From Flavobacterium oncorhynchi (GTDB lineage: Bacteria; Bacteroidota; Bacteroidia; Flavobacteriales; Flavobacteriaceae): DNA of 43,046 bases. This document shows, piece by piece, positions 1-8,952 of this stretch. The stretch spans positions 137,205 to 180,250 of the forward strand of contig NZ_MUHA01000025.1 of assembly GCF_002217355.1 (NCBI RefSeq), written 5' to 3'. Positions within the stretch are counted from its first letter, which is position 1. Every line of letters begins with the position of its first letter. The position numbers and the translations under genes were made by a program. Under the pieces are notes generated by a model. The model ran no database searches and had not been told where the DNA came from. It worked only from the letters and a program-made list of their open reading frames with translations.

Positions 1-19
1 AAATTCGTGTGATTCGTGG
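1..19. repeat. Short intergenic repeat, copy 1
   Basis: The first 19 bases, read on the minus strand, give CCACGAATCACACGAATTT. This matches 15 of 19 positions of the segment at 22542-22560. Both are intergenic and consist of two tandem CACG(A/G)AT units. I infer members of a short dispersed intergenic family. Function is unknown, and two copies make this a weak call. Confidence 0.35.
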
Positions 20-36
20 CTATAAAAAAAACTCAA

Positions 37-945
37 ATGAAAAAACTCATAATTGCAGCTGGAACAGGTTTTCTTGGACAAGTTTTAGTCAATCATTTCA
101 AAAATAAATTTGAAGAAATTGTAATTCTAACTCGAGGAAAATCTCAGACACTTGACGGAATAAAATATGTAAACTGGAATGGCAGAACTTTTTCAGGTTG
201 GGAAAGCGAATTAGAAAATACAGCCGTTTTAATTAATCTTGCTGGAAAATCGGTTGATTGCCGCTATACAAAAGAAAACAAAAAAGAGATTCTATTATCT
301 AGAATTGAAAGCACTAAAATACTTAATGAAGCAGTTTTAAATTGTAAAAATCCGCCGAAACATTGGCTTAATTCATCAACGGCAACTATTTATCGTTTTT
401 CCCTTGACAAACAAATGGATGAAGTTGACGGTGAAATTGGAAATGATTTTTCTATAAATGTGGCGCTTTCTTGGGAAAAAGCCTTCTTTAAAACTGAAAC
501 GCCAAAAACGATGAAAACAGCTTTGAGAACTTCAATTGTTTTAGGGAAAAAAGGCGGTGCATTTATTCCGCTAAAAAATTTGGCAAAAACTGGTTTTGGA
601 GGAAAACAAGGAAAAGGAAATCAATTTGTAAGCTGGATTCACGAAGACGATTTTGCCAATGCAATTGATTTTATTATTGAAAAAGAAATTTCTGGAATTA
701 TAAATATCGTTTCTCCAGAGCCAATACAAAATGCTCTTTTTATGCAAAAATTGAGAAAGGCAGTTGGTTTTTCTCTTGGAATTCCATTGAATAAATTCTT
801 TCTTGAAATTGGAGCATTTTTTATTCGAACAGAACCCGAGTTAATTTTGAAAAGTAGAAACGTAATTCCGAAACGTCTTTTAGAAAATGGATTTCGATTT
901 AAGTTTGGAGATATTGATAATGCGTTTCAAGATTTACTAAGCTAA
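37..945 (+). CDS. TIGR01777-type NAD(P)-binding epimerase
   Basis: This is a 302-residue atypical short-chain dehydrogenase of the YfcH/TIGR01777 kind, predicted cytosolic; the substrate of this family is not known. The glycine-rich dinucleotide loop is AGTGFLG at residues 8-14. The C-terminal part, with RTEPELILKSRNVIPKRLL, matches the DUF1731 domain that closes these proteins. I chose the ATG at 37 because translation from there begins directly with the Rossmann strand MKKLIIAAGTGFLG; an in-frame GTG at 16 would only add seven residues outside the fold. The next gene encodes an SRPBCC protein, and the two domains are fused in some other bacteria, which supports a shared pathway. The family call is firm and the reaction unknown. 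Confidence 0.88.
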   Translation: MKKLIIAAGTGFLGQVLVNHFKNKFEEIVILTRGKSQTLDGIKYVNWNGRTFSGWESELENTAVLINLAGKSVDCRYTKENKKEILLSRIESTKILNEAVLNCKNPPKHWLNSSTATIYRFSLDKQMDEVDGEIGNDFSINVALSWEKAFFKTETPKTMKTALRTSIVLGKKGGAFIPLKNLAKTGFGGKQGKGNQFVSWIHEDDFANAIDFIIEKEISGIINIVSPEPIQNALFMQKLRKAVGFSLGIPLNKFFLEIGAFFIRTEPELILKSRNVIPKRLLENGFRFKFGDIDNAFQDLLS

Positions 946-958
946 CAACTTTGACAAA

Positions 959-1085
959 ACACAATCCTCATGATATTGTCATTTCGACGAAGGAGAAATC
1001 TTCACAAGTAACTCCGTTCCAATAAGCTAATCTTTGTCGAGCTTCTTACGAAGATTTCTCCTTCGTCGAAATGACAAGATTGTGT
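959..1085. repeat. Long palindromic dispersed element, copy 1
   Basis: The arms at 976-1002 and 1051-1077 are perfect 27-base inverted repeats carrying TCATTTCGACGAAGGAGAAA. An outer pair, ACACAATC at 959-966 and GATTGTGT at 1078-1085, extends the stem across a nine-base bulge. The inner spacer carries AATCTTTGTCGAGC, the reverse complement of GCTCGACAAAGATT seen in copy 2 at 21399-21412, so this copy is inverted relative to copies 2 and 3. The transcript would fold into a very long hairpin between two plus-strand genes. I infer a palindromic intergenic element of REP or MITE type. Confidence 0.85.
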
Positions 1086-1103
1086 AAAAAACATTCCCAA
1101 ATA

Positions 1104-1559
1104 ATGACAACAATAAACCTAACAACTAAAATAAAAGCGCCAAAACAAATCGTTTTTGATGCTTCACGAAATATTGATATTCATCAGCAATCAGCAAGTG
1201 CATCAAAAGAAAAAGCAATTGCCGGCCTAACATCAGGATTAATAAACCTAAATGAAACGGTAACTTGGCGAGGCAGACATTTTGGTTTTTATCTTACACA
1301 CAAAAGCCGAATTACGGCAATGAATCTCCACGATTATTTTGTAGATGAAATGGAAGAAGGTAATTTCAAGTTTTTTAAACACGAACATTTTTTTGAGGAA
1401 GAAAACGGCATTACAATCATGAAAGATAAATTACAGTATGAAACGCCGTTTGGAATTCTAGGAAACCTATTCGATGTTTTACTTCTCAAAAAGCATCTTA
1501 CTAATTTTCTTTTGGAACGAAATAAAGTTTTAAAAGAAGTTTCAGAAAAATCTATTTAA
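1104..1559 (+). CDS. SRPBCC family ligand-binding protein
   Basis: This 151-residue protein has the pattern of an SRPBCC (START-like) fold. It starts with a strand of the form TTINLTTKIKAPKQIVFD, has central strands including ETVTWRGRHFGFYLTHKSRI, and ends with a long helix (HLTNFLLERNKVLKEV). Such proteins bind hydrophobic ligands in a central cavity; no ligand can be predicted. I use the ATG at 1104. An upstream in-frame start at 1071 lies inside the right arm of the palindromic repeat and would add 11 residues of repeat-derived sequence. The gene follows the TIGR01777-type epimerase, a pairing that occurs as a fusion elsewhere. Confidence 0.8.
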   Translation: MTTINLTTKIKAPKQIVFDASRNIDIHQQSASASKEKAIAGLTSGLINLNETVTWRGRHFGFYLTHKSRITAMNLHDYFVDEMEEGNFKFFKHEHFFEEENGITIMKDKLQYETPFGILGNLFDVLLLKKHLTNFLLERNKVLKEVSEKSI

Positions 1560-1616
1560 AATAAATTTCCTACTTTTAAATAAAATAAATCTTAAAGAGA
1601 ACTAAAAAATTAAAAT

Positions 1617-2012
1617 ATGAAATTAAAAATTATACTATCAACCCTCCTATTTACTTTTTCTTTTATAGGATTTGCGCAAAGCAATTGTAAAGATTTAAAA
1701 GGATGTGAAAGAAAATTATGTGAATTAAACATAAAATTAGCTGCAGCTAAAAAAGCTGGAAATCAAAATCAAATCAAAGGCGTTCAAGATGCAATCTCTC
1801 AAACCAAGAAAAATTGCACCACCAAAACAGTCAATAATGATCTTGACAAAAAAGTAAAGGAAAAACAGCAAAAAGTTAATGAAAGAACTGCTGATTTAAA
1901 TGAAGCCATAAAAGACAAAGAAAGCAAAGAAAAGATCGATAAAAAAAGGAAAAAACTAGATGAAGCAAAAGCCGAATTAAACAAGGCTTTAGCGGAACAA
2001 AAAACAAAATAA
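1617..2012 (+). CDS. Small secreted DUF1090 protein
   Basis: This 131-residue protein starts with a signal peptide (MKLKIILSTLLFTFSFIGFAQ), so it is exported. The mature part begins with a paired-cysteine helical region (CKDLKGCERKLCELNIKLAA, then AAKKAGNQNQIKGVQDAI and NCTTK). It continues as a highly charged coiled coil rich in Lys and Glu to the end. Cysteine spacing and the AGNQNQIKGVQDAI segment resemble DUF1090, the E. coli YqjC family, whose function is not established. The gene stands alone between the SRPBCC gene and a terminator. Confidence 0.75.
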   Translation: MKLKIILSTLLFTFSFIGFAQSNCKDLKGCERKLCELNIKLAAAKKAGNQNQIKGVQDAISQTKKNCTTKTVNNDLDKKVKEKQQKVNERTADLNEAIKDKESKEKIDKKRKKLDEAKAELNKALAEQKTK

Positions 2013-2021
2013 ATTCAATCT

Positions 2022-2049
2022 AAACCGATGCTGCTGCTTCGGTTTTTTT
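2022..2049 (+). terminator. Intrinsic terminator after DUF1090 gene
   Basis: The stem AAACCGA at 2023-2029 pairs with TCGGTTT at 2039-2045, followed by a T run to 2050. It lies directly after the DUF1090 gene and converges on the minus-strand gene that ends at 2049. Confidence 0.75.
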
Positions 2050-2861
2050 TATAAAAAAATCACCATCAGCCACCAGAAAATCGGCACGCTTTCGACCCAA
2101 AAAGAGGTATAATATTTCGAACGATTTGGATTAGCAAAAACAATAAACAACATCAAAGTAATCACCATTACCAAGCTAATGAAAAGATCATGAACATTAA
2201 ATGTTGAAATAAGAAACTCCAAAGAACAAAATGGCACTAAAAGAAGTAACCCTAAATATTTTGTCCATTTCACTCCAATAGTCTGCGGTACAGTTTGAAG
2301 ATGCGGATCGTCATTTGTCAGATCAATTATTTCGAAAACCAAAATCAAAACAAAAACTAAAATAAAACGCTGTATGCATTTTATAAAGAAATCTGTTGTA
2401 AACGCAATTCCGGCATTAATTAGCGGTAAAACCAAAGTCGCGCCAACCCAGCAAAGTGCCACAATATAAATTTTTACTCCTGCCCAATTTCGAGCGTTTT
2501 TTCTATTTGGAAAAAAAGGCAAAGTATAAAGCGCGGTTATCGCAAAAATTCCTACCGAAACAATTTGTGTAATTCGCTGTAAATGGAAAAAATAATAGCC
2601 TACTAAAACTACCGAAACGAGACTCAAAAAAGCAATAATCTTTAATTGATTTCCAATCGGATTTTTCTTTACTCGAACCAGCGCATCATATTTTACGAAA
2701 TTATATCCTACAATTGTTCCAAAAAAAACAAAAAGCGCCATCGGCTCATCATATTGAATATGAAACACATGAAACGTTATTCGTACAAGTGCATAACATG
2801 ACAAAGCCACATGAATACTGCTATTCAGGTAAAAATCTAAGAAGCGTTTTGATACTATCAT
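2049..2861 (-). CDS. UbiA-like polytopic membrane protein
   Basis: This 270-residue protein is mostly hydrophobic, with about eight predicted membrane helices. Its layout resembles UbiA-type prenyltransferases. A degenerate first motif (YNFVKYDAL, residues 54-62) sits where the first Asp-rich motif is expected. A clearer second motif, EIIDLTNDDPHLQTVPQTIG, lies near residue 180. Because the first Asp-rich motif is largely lost, prenyl transfer activity is uncertain. The gene is divergent from gcvP. On the minus strand a TAGATTTG box sits only five bases before the start codon, so either transcripts are leaderless or the promoter lies further upstream. Confidence 0.6.
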   Translation of the reverse strand: MIVSKRFLDFYLNSSIHVALSCYALVRITFHVFHIQYDEPMALFVFFGTIVGYNFVKYDALVRVKKNPIGNQLKIIAFLSLVSVVLVGYYFFHLQRITQIVSVGIFAITALYTLPFFPNRKNARNWAGVKIYIVALCWVGATLVLPLINAGIAFTTDFFIKCIQRFILVFVLILVFEIIDLTNDDPHLQTVPQTIGVKWTKYLGLLLLVPFCSLEFLISTFNVHDLFISLVMVITLMLFIVFANPNRSKYYTSFWVESVPIFWWLMVIFL

Positions 2862-2957
2862 ACCTCAAATCTAATATTTTATTAACAAACCAAGTCTTTG
2901 ATTAGAAATTTGATAAAAAATGAAGTTAAAAATACCTATTAAATTATTAATAATACT

Positions 2958-2965
2958 TAATTTTG
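2958..2965 (+). promoter_or_regulatory. Candidate -7 box for gcvP
   Basis: TAATTTTG matches the Bacteroidota TAnnTTTG -7 consensus and lies about 90 bases before the gcvP start. I do not see a good TTG -33 box at the right distance, so this is a partial match. Confidence 0.4.
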
Positions 2966-3056
2966 CGCGACAAAAAAACAACACATTTACTTTTAAATGT
3001 GATTCGTACAGCAAAATGGTGCACGAACACATCAATTAAAAACATTAGATAGCTAC

Positions 3057-5906
3057 ATGAAAACAGATGCTTTTGCTTTAAGACACATTGGTCCAAGAGA
3101 AACCGATCTTCAGCATATGCTGAAAACAATTGGAGTTGACTCAATTGAGCAACTTGTTTACGAAACCCTTCCGGATGATATTCGTTTAAAAGCACCTTTG
3201 AATTTAGATCCTGCAATGACAGAATATGAATTTGCAAATCATATTCAGGAATTAGGAAAGAAAAATAAAGTATTCAAATCGTATATCGGTTTGGGTTATC
3301 ACCCAACTATTGTTCCGGCACCGATTCAGAGAAATATTTTCGAGAATCCGGGATGGTATACTGCCTATACACCTTATCAGGCAGAAATTGCACAAGGTCG
3401 TCTTGAAGCAATTTTAAATTTCCAAACTACTGTAATCGAATTAACAGGAATGGAAATTGCAAACGCTTCTTTACTTGATGAAGGAACTGCAGCTGCTGAA
3501 GCTATGGCTTTATTATTTGACGTTCGTACTCGTGATCAAAAGAAAAACAATACAAATAAATTCTTCGTTTCTGAAGAAATTTTACCACAAACTTTATCTG
3601 TACTTCAAACTCGTTCAACTCCAATTGGAATTGAATTAGTTGTTGGAAACCACGAAACATTTGATTTTTCAAATGAGTTTTTCGGAGCTATTTTACAATA
3701 CCCTGGAAAATATGGTCAGGTAAACGATTACAGCGCTTTTGTTGCTAAAGCAAAAGAAAATGAAATTAAAGTTGCCTTTGCTGCTGATATTTTATCACTT
3801 GCTGCTTTAACTTCTCCAGGAGAAATGGGAGCTGCAGTAGTTGTTGGAACTACACAACGTTTTGGTGTACCAATGGGTTATGGTGGACCTCACGCTGCAT
3901 TTTTTGCAACTAAAGACGAATACAAACGTTCTATGCCGGGTCGTATCATTGGAGTTTCTGTTGATACAAACGGAAATCGTGCTTTACGTATGGCTTTAGG
4001 AACTCGCGAGCAGCACATTAAACGTGAAAAAGCAACTTCTAACATTTGTACGGCTCAGGTTTTACTAGCGGTTATGGCTGGAATGTATGCCGTTTATCAC
4101 GGGCCAAAAGGATTACAATATATTGCAAACAAAGTTCACGCATCGGCAGTTACTGCTGCTGAAGCTTTAAATAAATTAGGAGTTTACCAAACTAACACCG
4201 CTTACTTTGACACCATTTTGGTAAAAGCAGACGCTCAAAAAGTAAAAGCTATTGCTGAGAAAAACGAAGTAAACTTCTTCTATCCTGATGCCGATACAAT
4301 TTCTATCTCGTTCAACGAAACGACGTCAATTGCGGACATCAACCAAATTATTGCAATTTTTGCTGAAGCTTTAGGAAAACAAACTGTTACGATTTCTGAA
4401 TTAACAGAAGCTAGTCAATTACCTGCTTCATTAGAAAGAACATCTTCTTTCTTAACGCACGATGTTTTTAACAATCATCATTCAGAAAGTCAGTTAATGC
4501 GTTACATCAAAAAATTAGAGCGTAAAGATTTATCATTGAATCACTCAATGATTTCATTAGGTTCTTGTACGATGAAATTAAACGCAGCTTCAGAAATGCT
4601 GCCTTTATCAATGCCAAACTGGAACAGCATTCACCCGTTTGCACCAGTTGAACAAGCGGAAGGTTACATCACAATGCTTAAAAAATTAGAGCAGCAATTA
4701 AATGTAATTACTGGATTTGCTGGAACAACATTGCAACCAAACTCTGGAGCGCAAGGAGAATACGCTGGTTTAATGGCGATTCGTGCTTACCATTTATCAA
4801 GAAACGAAGGTCACCGTAATGTATGTTTGATTCCTTCATCTGCTCACGGAACCAATCCTGCTTCTGCAGCGATGGCTGGAATGAAAATCATTGTTACGAA
4901 AACAACTCCAGAAGGAAATATCGACGTAGAAGATTTAAGAGAAAAAGCTATTGAACACAAAGATGATTTATCTTGTTTAATGGTAACGTATCCTTCTACT
5001 CACGGAGTTTACGAATCTTCAATTATTGAAATCACAAAATTAATTCACGAAAATGGCGGATTAGTTTATATGGACGGTGCAAATATGAACGCGCAAGTTG
5101 GATTAACAAATCCTGCTACAATTGGTGCTGACGTTTGTCACTTAAATTTACACAAAACATTCGCTATTCCTCACGGCGGCGGCGGACCTGGAGTTGGACC
5201 AATTTGTGTAAATGAAAAACTGGTTCCATTTTTACCAACAAACCCAATCTTAAAAGTAGGCGGTGAACAAGCGATTACAGCTATTTCATCTGCACCTTAC
5301 GGATCAGCTTTAGTATGTTTAATCTCTTACGGTTACATTACAATGATGGGCGCTGACGGATTAAAAAGTGCTACAGAACATGCGATCTTGAATGCTAACT
5401 ACATGAAAGCACGTTTCGAAGGCCACTACCCAATTCTTTATACTGGAGAATGCGGAAGAGCGGCTCACGAAATGATTTTAGATTGTCGTTCGTTTAAAGA
5501 AAACGGAATCGAAGTTGGTGATATCGCAAAACGTTTAATGGATTACGGTTTCCACGCTCCTACGGTTTCTTTCCCAGTAGCTGGAACTTTAATGATTGAA
5601 CCAACTGAATCTGAAGATTTAGCTGAATTAGATCGTTTTTGTGATGCTCTTATTTCAATCAGAAAAGAAATTGAAGCATCAACGGCTGATGACAAAAACA
5701 ATGTATTGAAAAATGCACCGCACACATTGGCAATGTTAACTACAGACAATTGGGATTTTCCATATACTAGAGAAAAAGCAGCTTACCCATTAGAGTATAT
5801 TGCTGATAATAAATTCTGGCCATCAGTTCGTCGTGTAGATGACGCTTACGGTGATAGAAATTTAGTTTGCAGCTGTGCTCCTATCGAAGCTTACATGGAA
5901 AACTAA
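3057..5906 (+). CDS. gcvP: Glycine dehydrogenase (decarboxylating), P protein
   Basis: This 949-residue protein is the P protein of the glycine cleavage system. It decarboxylates glycine with pyridoxal phosphate and passes the aminomethyl group to the lipoyl arm of the H protein in the cytosol. The length fits the single-chain form, with both halves present. The PLP lysine is K700 in HLNLHKTFAIPHGGGGPG, followed by the family glycine run. The start MKTDAFALRHIGPRE is typical for the family. gcvT and gcvH are not in the window. A strong terminator follows at 5928, so the gene is probably monocistronic. Codon use is even and the frame intact. Confidence 0.98.
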   Translation: MKTDAFALRHIGPRETDLQHMLKTIGVDSIEQLVYETLPDDIRLKAPLNLDPAMTEYEFANHIQELGKKNKVFKSYIGLGYHPTIVPAPIQRNIFENPGWYTAYTPYQAEIAQGRLEAILNFQTTVIELTGMEIANASLLDEGTAAAEAMALLFDVRTRDQKKNNTNKFFVSEEILPQTLSVLQTRSTPIGIELVVGNHETFDFSNEFFGAILQYPGKYGQVNDYSAFVAKAKENEIKVAFAADILSLAALTSPGEMGAAVVVGTTQRFGVPMGYGGPHAAFFATKDEYKRSMPGRIIGVSVDTNGNRALRMALGTREQHIKREKATSNICTAQVLLAVMAGMYAVYHGPKGLQYIANKVHASAVTAAEALNKLGVYQTNTAYFDTILVKADAQKVKAIAEKNEVNFFYPDADTISISFNETTSIADINQIIAIFAEALGKQTVTISELTEASQLPASLERTSSFLTHDVFNNHHSESQLMRYIKKLERKDLSLNHSMISLGSCTMKLNAASEMLPLSMPNWNSIHPFAPVEQAEGYITMLKKLEQQLNVITGFAGTTLQPNSGAQGEYAGLMAIRAYHLSRNEGHRNVCLIPSSAHGTNPASAAMAGMKIIVTKTTPEGNIDVEDLREKAIEHKDDLSCLMVTYPSTHGVYESSIIEITKLIHENGGLVYMDGANMNAQVGLTNPATIGADVCHLNLHKTFAIPHGGGGPGVGPICVNEKLVPFLPTNPILKVGGEQAITAISSAPYGSALVCLISYGYITMMGADGLKSATEHAILNANYMKARFEGHYPILYTGECGRAAHEMILDCRSFKENGIEVGDIAKRLMDYGFHAPTVSFPVAGTLMIEPTESEDLAELDRFCDALISIRKEIEASTADDKNNVLKNAPHTLAMLTTDNWDFPYTREKAAYPLEYIADNKFWPSVRRVDDAYGDRNLVCSCAPIEAYMEN

Positions 5907-5927
5907 TCATAGATTATTTCATAAAAC

Positions 5928-5967
5928 AAACCCGATAACATTACAGTTATCGGGTTTTATTTTTTTT
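5928..5967 (+). terminator. Intrinsic terminator after gcvP
   Basis: AAACCCGATAAC pairs with GTTATCGGGTTT around a six-base loop, followed by a T-rich tract. It lies 21 bases after the gcvP stop codon. Confidence 0.88.
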
Positions 5968-6044
5968 ATAACATTCTTAAAAAGTTTATTGCTTTTTATA
6001 ACACTTTAAAATATTGAGATAAAATAAAAATAGATTCCAAAAGT

Positions 6045-6064
6045 GATCTCAAACGTTTGAGATC
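6045..6064. promoter_or_regulatory. Perfect 20-bp palindrome, LacI-type operator candidate
   Basis: GATCTCAAACGTTTGAGATC is a perfect 20-bp palindrome about 150 bp upstream of the KAS III gene and about 75 bp beyond the gcvP terminator. The CAAACGTTTG core is the form seen in operators of LacI-family repressors such as PurR. No LacI-family gene is in the window. I infer a repressor site controlling the KAS III gene. The rest of 5907-6216 is AT-rich and holds the gcvP terminator and a weak TACTTTAG box near 6179. Confidence 0.5.
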
Positions 6065-6216
6065 TCTATAAAATTAAAAAATCATTAAAAAATAATCAAT
6101 ATATCACTCAAAAAACAATTATTCCACAATTATATGCATGCATAGTATTTTTTATGATAGTTATCATGATTTTATTTATACTTTAGCAATAAATTTATCG
6201 GATAATTAAAGGAAAA

Positions 6217-7275
6217 ATGAAAATAAAAATAATTGGCATCGGGAGTTATATTCCTAATTTAGAAGTAAAAAACACGGACTTTGACAAGCATATTTTTTTA
6301 AATGAAGATGGAACTCCTTTTGGTTACCCGAATGAAGTCGTTATTAAAAAATTTAAAGGTATTACCGGAATCGAAAATCGCCGTTATGCCGAAAAAAATC
6401 ATACAGCTTCAGACCTAGCCTTTTTCGCTGCTGAAAAAGCAATTGCAAATGCAGGAATCGATGCCGAAACTCTAGATTATATCATTTTCGCCCATAATTT
6501 TGGTGATGTAAAATCAGGCACTTCACAATCTGATATTTTACCAAGTTTAGCAACACGTGTTAAGCATAAATTAGGCATTAAAAACCCTAAATGTGTTGCT
6601 TACGATATTCTTTTTGGGTGTCCTGGCTGGATTGAAGGAGTACTTCAAGCGAATGCTTTTATCAAATCTGGAATGGCAAAAAGAGTTTTAGTAATTGGTG
6701 CCGAAACGCTTTCAAGAGTTGTCGATGATCATGATCGTGATTCGATGATTTATTCTGATGGAGCTGGTGCTTCAATCTTAGAAGCTTCAACAGACGAAGC
6801 TGGACTTTTATCTTACGAAAGCGCCACTTTTGCTAATGACGAAGCTAATTTCCTTTACTTCGGAAAATCATACAATCCTGATTTAGATCCAGATATTAAG
6901 TACATTAAAATGTACGGCCGTAAAATTTACGAATTTGCTTTAAGCAACGTTCCTTGTGCAATGAAAAGCTGTTTAGACAAAAGCGGCATTTCAATTGATG
7001 AAGTAAAGAAAATCCTGATTCATCAGGCAAATGAAAAAATGGACGAGGCAATTATCGAACGTTTTTATAAACTATACGACAAAACTGCTCCTAAAGACAT
7101 TATGCCTATGAGTATTCATGATTTAGGAAACAGCAGTGTTGCAACGGTTCCTACTTTATACGATTTAATTCTACAAGGTAAAATCGAAAATCATACTATT
7201 AATAAAGGCGATGTTGTAATTTTTGCTTCAGTTGGTGCAGGAATGAACGTTAATGCTTTTGTATACAGATATTAG
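6217..7275 (+). CDS. 3-oxoacyl-ACP synthase III family protein
   Basis: This 352-residue enzyme belongs to the KAS III (FabH-like) thiolase-fold family, which condenses an acyl-CoA starter with a malonyl-ACP or related unit. The catalytic triad is visible: C135 in LFGCPGWIEG, H269 in LIHQANEKMDEA and N305 in DLGNSSVATVPTL. It is longer than a typical FabH (about 320 residues). No fab or acp genes are adjacent, so it may serve a specialised lipid or secondary pathway rather than housekeeping fatty acid initiation. It is followed by a terminator and preceded by the 20-bp palindrome, which suggests dedicated regulation. Confidence 0.9.
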   Translation: MKIKIIGIGSYIPNLEVKNTDFDKHIFLNEDGTPFGYPNEVVIKKFKGITGIENRRYAEKNHTASDLAFFAAEKAIANAGIDAETLDYIIFAHNFGDVKSGTSQSDILPSLATRVKHKLGIKNPKCVAYDILFGCPGWIEGVLQANAFIKSGMAKRVLVIGAETLSRVVDDHDRDSMIYSDGAGASILEASTDEAGLLSYESATFANDEANFLYFGKSYNPDLDPDIKYIKMYGRKIYEFALSNVPCAMKSCLDKSGISIDEVKKILIHQANEKMDEAIIERFYKLYDKTAPKDIMPMSIHDLGNSSVATVPTLYDLILQGKIENHTINKGDVVIFASVGAGMNVNAFVYRY

Positions 7276-7338
7276 TATTCCGTTTACACTCGCAGTAATT
7301 AGTTTTTAGACTCAAAACTGTAACTGAACACTGCAAAA

Positions 7339-7376
7339 CTAAAAAAGTCCGCACTATAAGATGCGGACTTTTTTAG
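7339..7376 (+). terminator. Intrinsic terminator after KAS III gene
   Basis: CTAAAAAAGTCCGCA at 7339-7353 pairs perfectly with TGCGGACTTTTTTAG at 7362-7376 around an eight-base loop. The stem is symmetrical and could work in both directions. Confidence 0.85.
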
Positions 7377-7384
7377 TATATTTG
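7377..7384 (+). promoter_or_regulatory. -7 box for methyltransferase gene
   Basis: TATATTTG matches TAnnTTTG exactly and lies 26 bases before the ATG at 7411. It abuts the preceding terminator, so the -33 region would fall within the hairpin. No clear TTG is visible there. Confidence 0.5.
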
Positions 7385-7410
7385 CGCCTTTGTTGTTTAA
7401 AACATATATA

Positions 7411-7935
7411 ATGTACGAAAAAACATTTCCGAATAAAAGATTCAAACTTACCTTAGAGTTTTTACAAAAACACGTTAACACATCAGAAACCATTTTTGAT
7501 TTTGGTGTGCCAAATCCCTTTTCTAAAATAATGGAAGAGAATGGTTATACTGTAAAAAATACAAAAGGAGAAGATTTAGACAACGATCAGACGGCGCTAC
7601 AAACTGAAGAATACACTGTTTTTACCGCTTTTGAAATTTTCGAACATTTACTAAATCCATACACAATTCTAGAAAATGTAAAATGCGACAAATTGTTAAT
7701 TTCAATTCCGCTGCGTTTATGGTTTTCTCCAGCATATCGTTCTAAAACTGATATGTGGGACAGACATTATCATGAATTTGAAGATTGGCAGCTAGACTGG
7801 CTTTTAGAAAAAACGGGGTGGAAAATAACAGATCGTCTGCAATTTACACATCCGGTAAAAAAGTTTGGATTTAGACCATTATTAAGATATTTCACTCCAA
7901 GATATTATATTGTTGCAGCGGAAAAAATTAAATAA
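7411..7935 (+). CDS. Class I SAM methyltransferase-like protein
   Basis: This 174-residue protein resembles small class I methyltransferases. It has an N-terminal segment FDFGVPNPFSKIMEENGY where the SAM-binding loop is expected, and FTAFEIFEHLLNPYTILENV in the position of the post-motif III helix seen in methyltransferase type 11 proteins. The glycine-rich SAM loop is degenerate, so activity is not certain. I chose the ATG at 7411; a TTG at 7390 would add seven residues next to the -7 box. A glycosyltransferase gene follows in the same direction, consistent with a role in modifying a surface or membrane molecule. Confidence 0.7.
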   Translation: MYEKTFPNKRFKLTLEFLQKHVNTSETIFDFGVPNPFSKIMEENGYTVKNTKGEDLDNDQTALQTEEYTVFTAFEIFEHLLNPYTILENVKCDKLLISIPLRLWFSPAYRSKTDMWDRHYHEFEDWQLDWLLEKTGWKITDRLQFTHPVKKFGFRPLLRYFTPRYYIVAAEKIK

Positions 7936-8023
7936 ATTCCAAAACTAAAATTCCAAATTCCAATTGAACCTGCTTTGATTGGAATTTGAAATTTAATGAT
8001 TTGGCATTTAAAATTGAAAATTT

Positions 8024-8872
8024 ATGAAATACTACATCGTCATTCCCGCGCACAACGAGCAAGACTTAATTGGCTTAACTTTACAGTCTTTGGTTTCTCA
8101 AACCGTTCTGCCTTCAAAAGTTGTGGTTGTAAACGACAATTCTACAGATAAAACAGAAGAAGTTGTATTGAGTTTTGCAAAGGAAAACCCGTATATTTCT
8201 GTTGTAAATAAAACTTCAGATGCAATTCATTTGCCGGGAAGTAAAGTAATTCAGGCGTTTCAAAAGGGTTTTGAAACTTTGGATTCTAATTATGATATTA
8301 TTGTAAAAATAGACGGCGATTTAATCTTCCCTCCCAATTATTTTGAAACTGTAATCAAACATTTCGAATCTGACCCTAAAATAGGAATGGCGGGCGGATT
8401 TTGCTATATCGATAAAAATGGCGAATGGGTTTTAGAAAACTTAACCGATAAAGATCATATTCGCGGTGCACTAAAAGCCTATCGCAAGGAAACTTATCAG
8501 CAAATTGGAGGTTTAAAACCTGCAATGGGCTGGGACACGGTTGACGAATTATTGTGTAAATATTACGATTGGAAAATTGTTACCGACGAATCTTTACATG
8601 TAAAACACTTAAAACCAACTGGCGCAAACTACAACAAAACTGCTCGTTATAAACAAGGAGAAGCTTTTTATACTTTAGGTTATGGTTTTTGGATCACAGC
8701 AATCGCATCAGCAAAATTGGCTATGATGAAGAAAAAGCCATTTCTTTTTTTAGATTATATCAGAGGATTTTGGAAAGCCAAAAGTGCAAAAACTCCTTTA
8801 TTAGTTACCCCTGAACAAGCTAAATTTATTAGAAATTATCGTTTTCAAAAAATGAAACAGAAGCTTTTTTAA
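8024..8872 (+). CDS. Family 2 glycosyltransferase
   Basis: This 282-residue protein has the GT-A fold of family 2 glycosyltransferases. YYIVIPAHNEQDLIGLTLQS forms the first strand and helix, VVNDNSTDKTEE is the nucleotide-binding segment, and IVKIDGDLIFP contains the DxD metal site. GWDTVDELLCKYYDWK fits the acceptor-side acidic motif. It probably transfers a sugar from a nucleotide donor at the cytoplasmic face of the membrane. The acceptor is unknown. It lies between the methyltransferase and the MlaE/MlaF pair, which hints at envelope lipid or glycan work. Confidence 0.88.
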   Translation: MKYYIVIPAHNEQDLIGLTLQSLVSQTVLPSKVVVVNDNSTDKTEEVVLSFAKENPYISVVNKTSDAIHLPGSKVIQAFQKGFETLDSNYDIIVKIDGDLIFPPNYFETVIKHFESDPKIGMAGGFCYIDKNGEWVLENLTDKDHIRGALKAYRKETYQQIGGLKPAMGWDTVDELLCKYYDWKIVTDESLHVKHLKPTGANYNKTARYKQGEAFYTLGYGFWITAIASAKLAMMKKKPFLFLDYIRGFWKAKSAKTPLLVTPEQAKFIRNYRFQKMKQKLF

Positions 8873-8952
8873 TCTTAAAAAAAATTAAAAACTGCAAACT
8901 GAAACGGTAAACTGTAAACTAATCCTTAATTTAGCCAATATTTGTAAAACTT

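Noticed and set aside
2866..2893. Firm promoter for the UbiA-like gene
   Set aside because: TAGATTTG with a TTG 17 bases upstream fits the consensus, but the transcription start would fall on the start codon. I could not choose between a leaderless transcript and chance.
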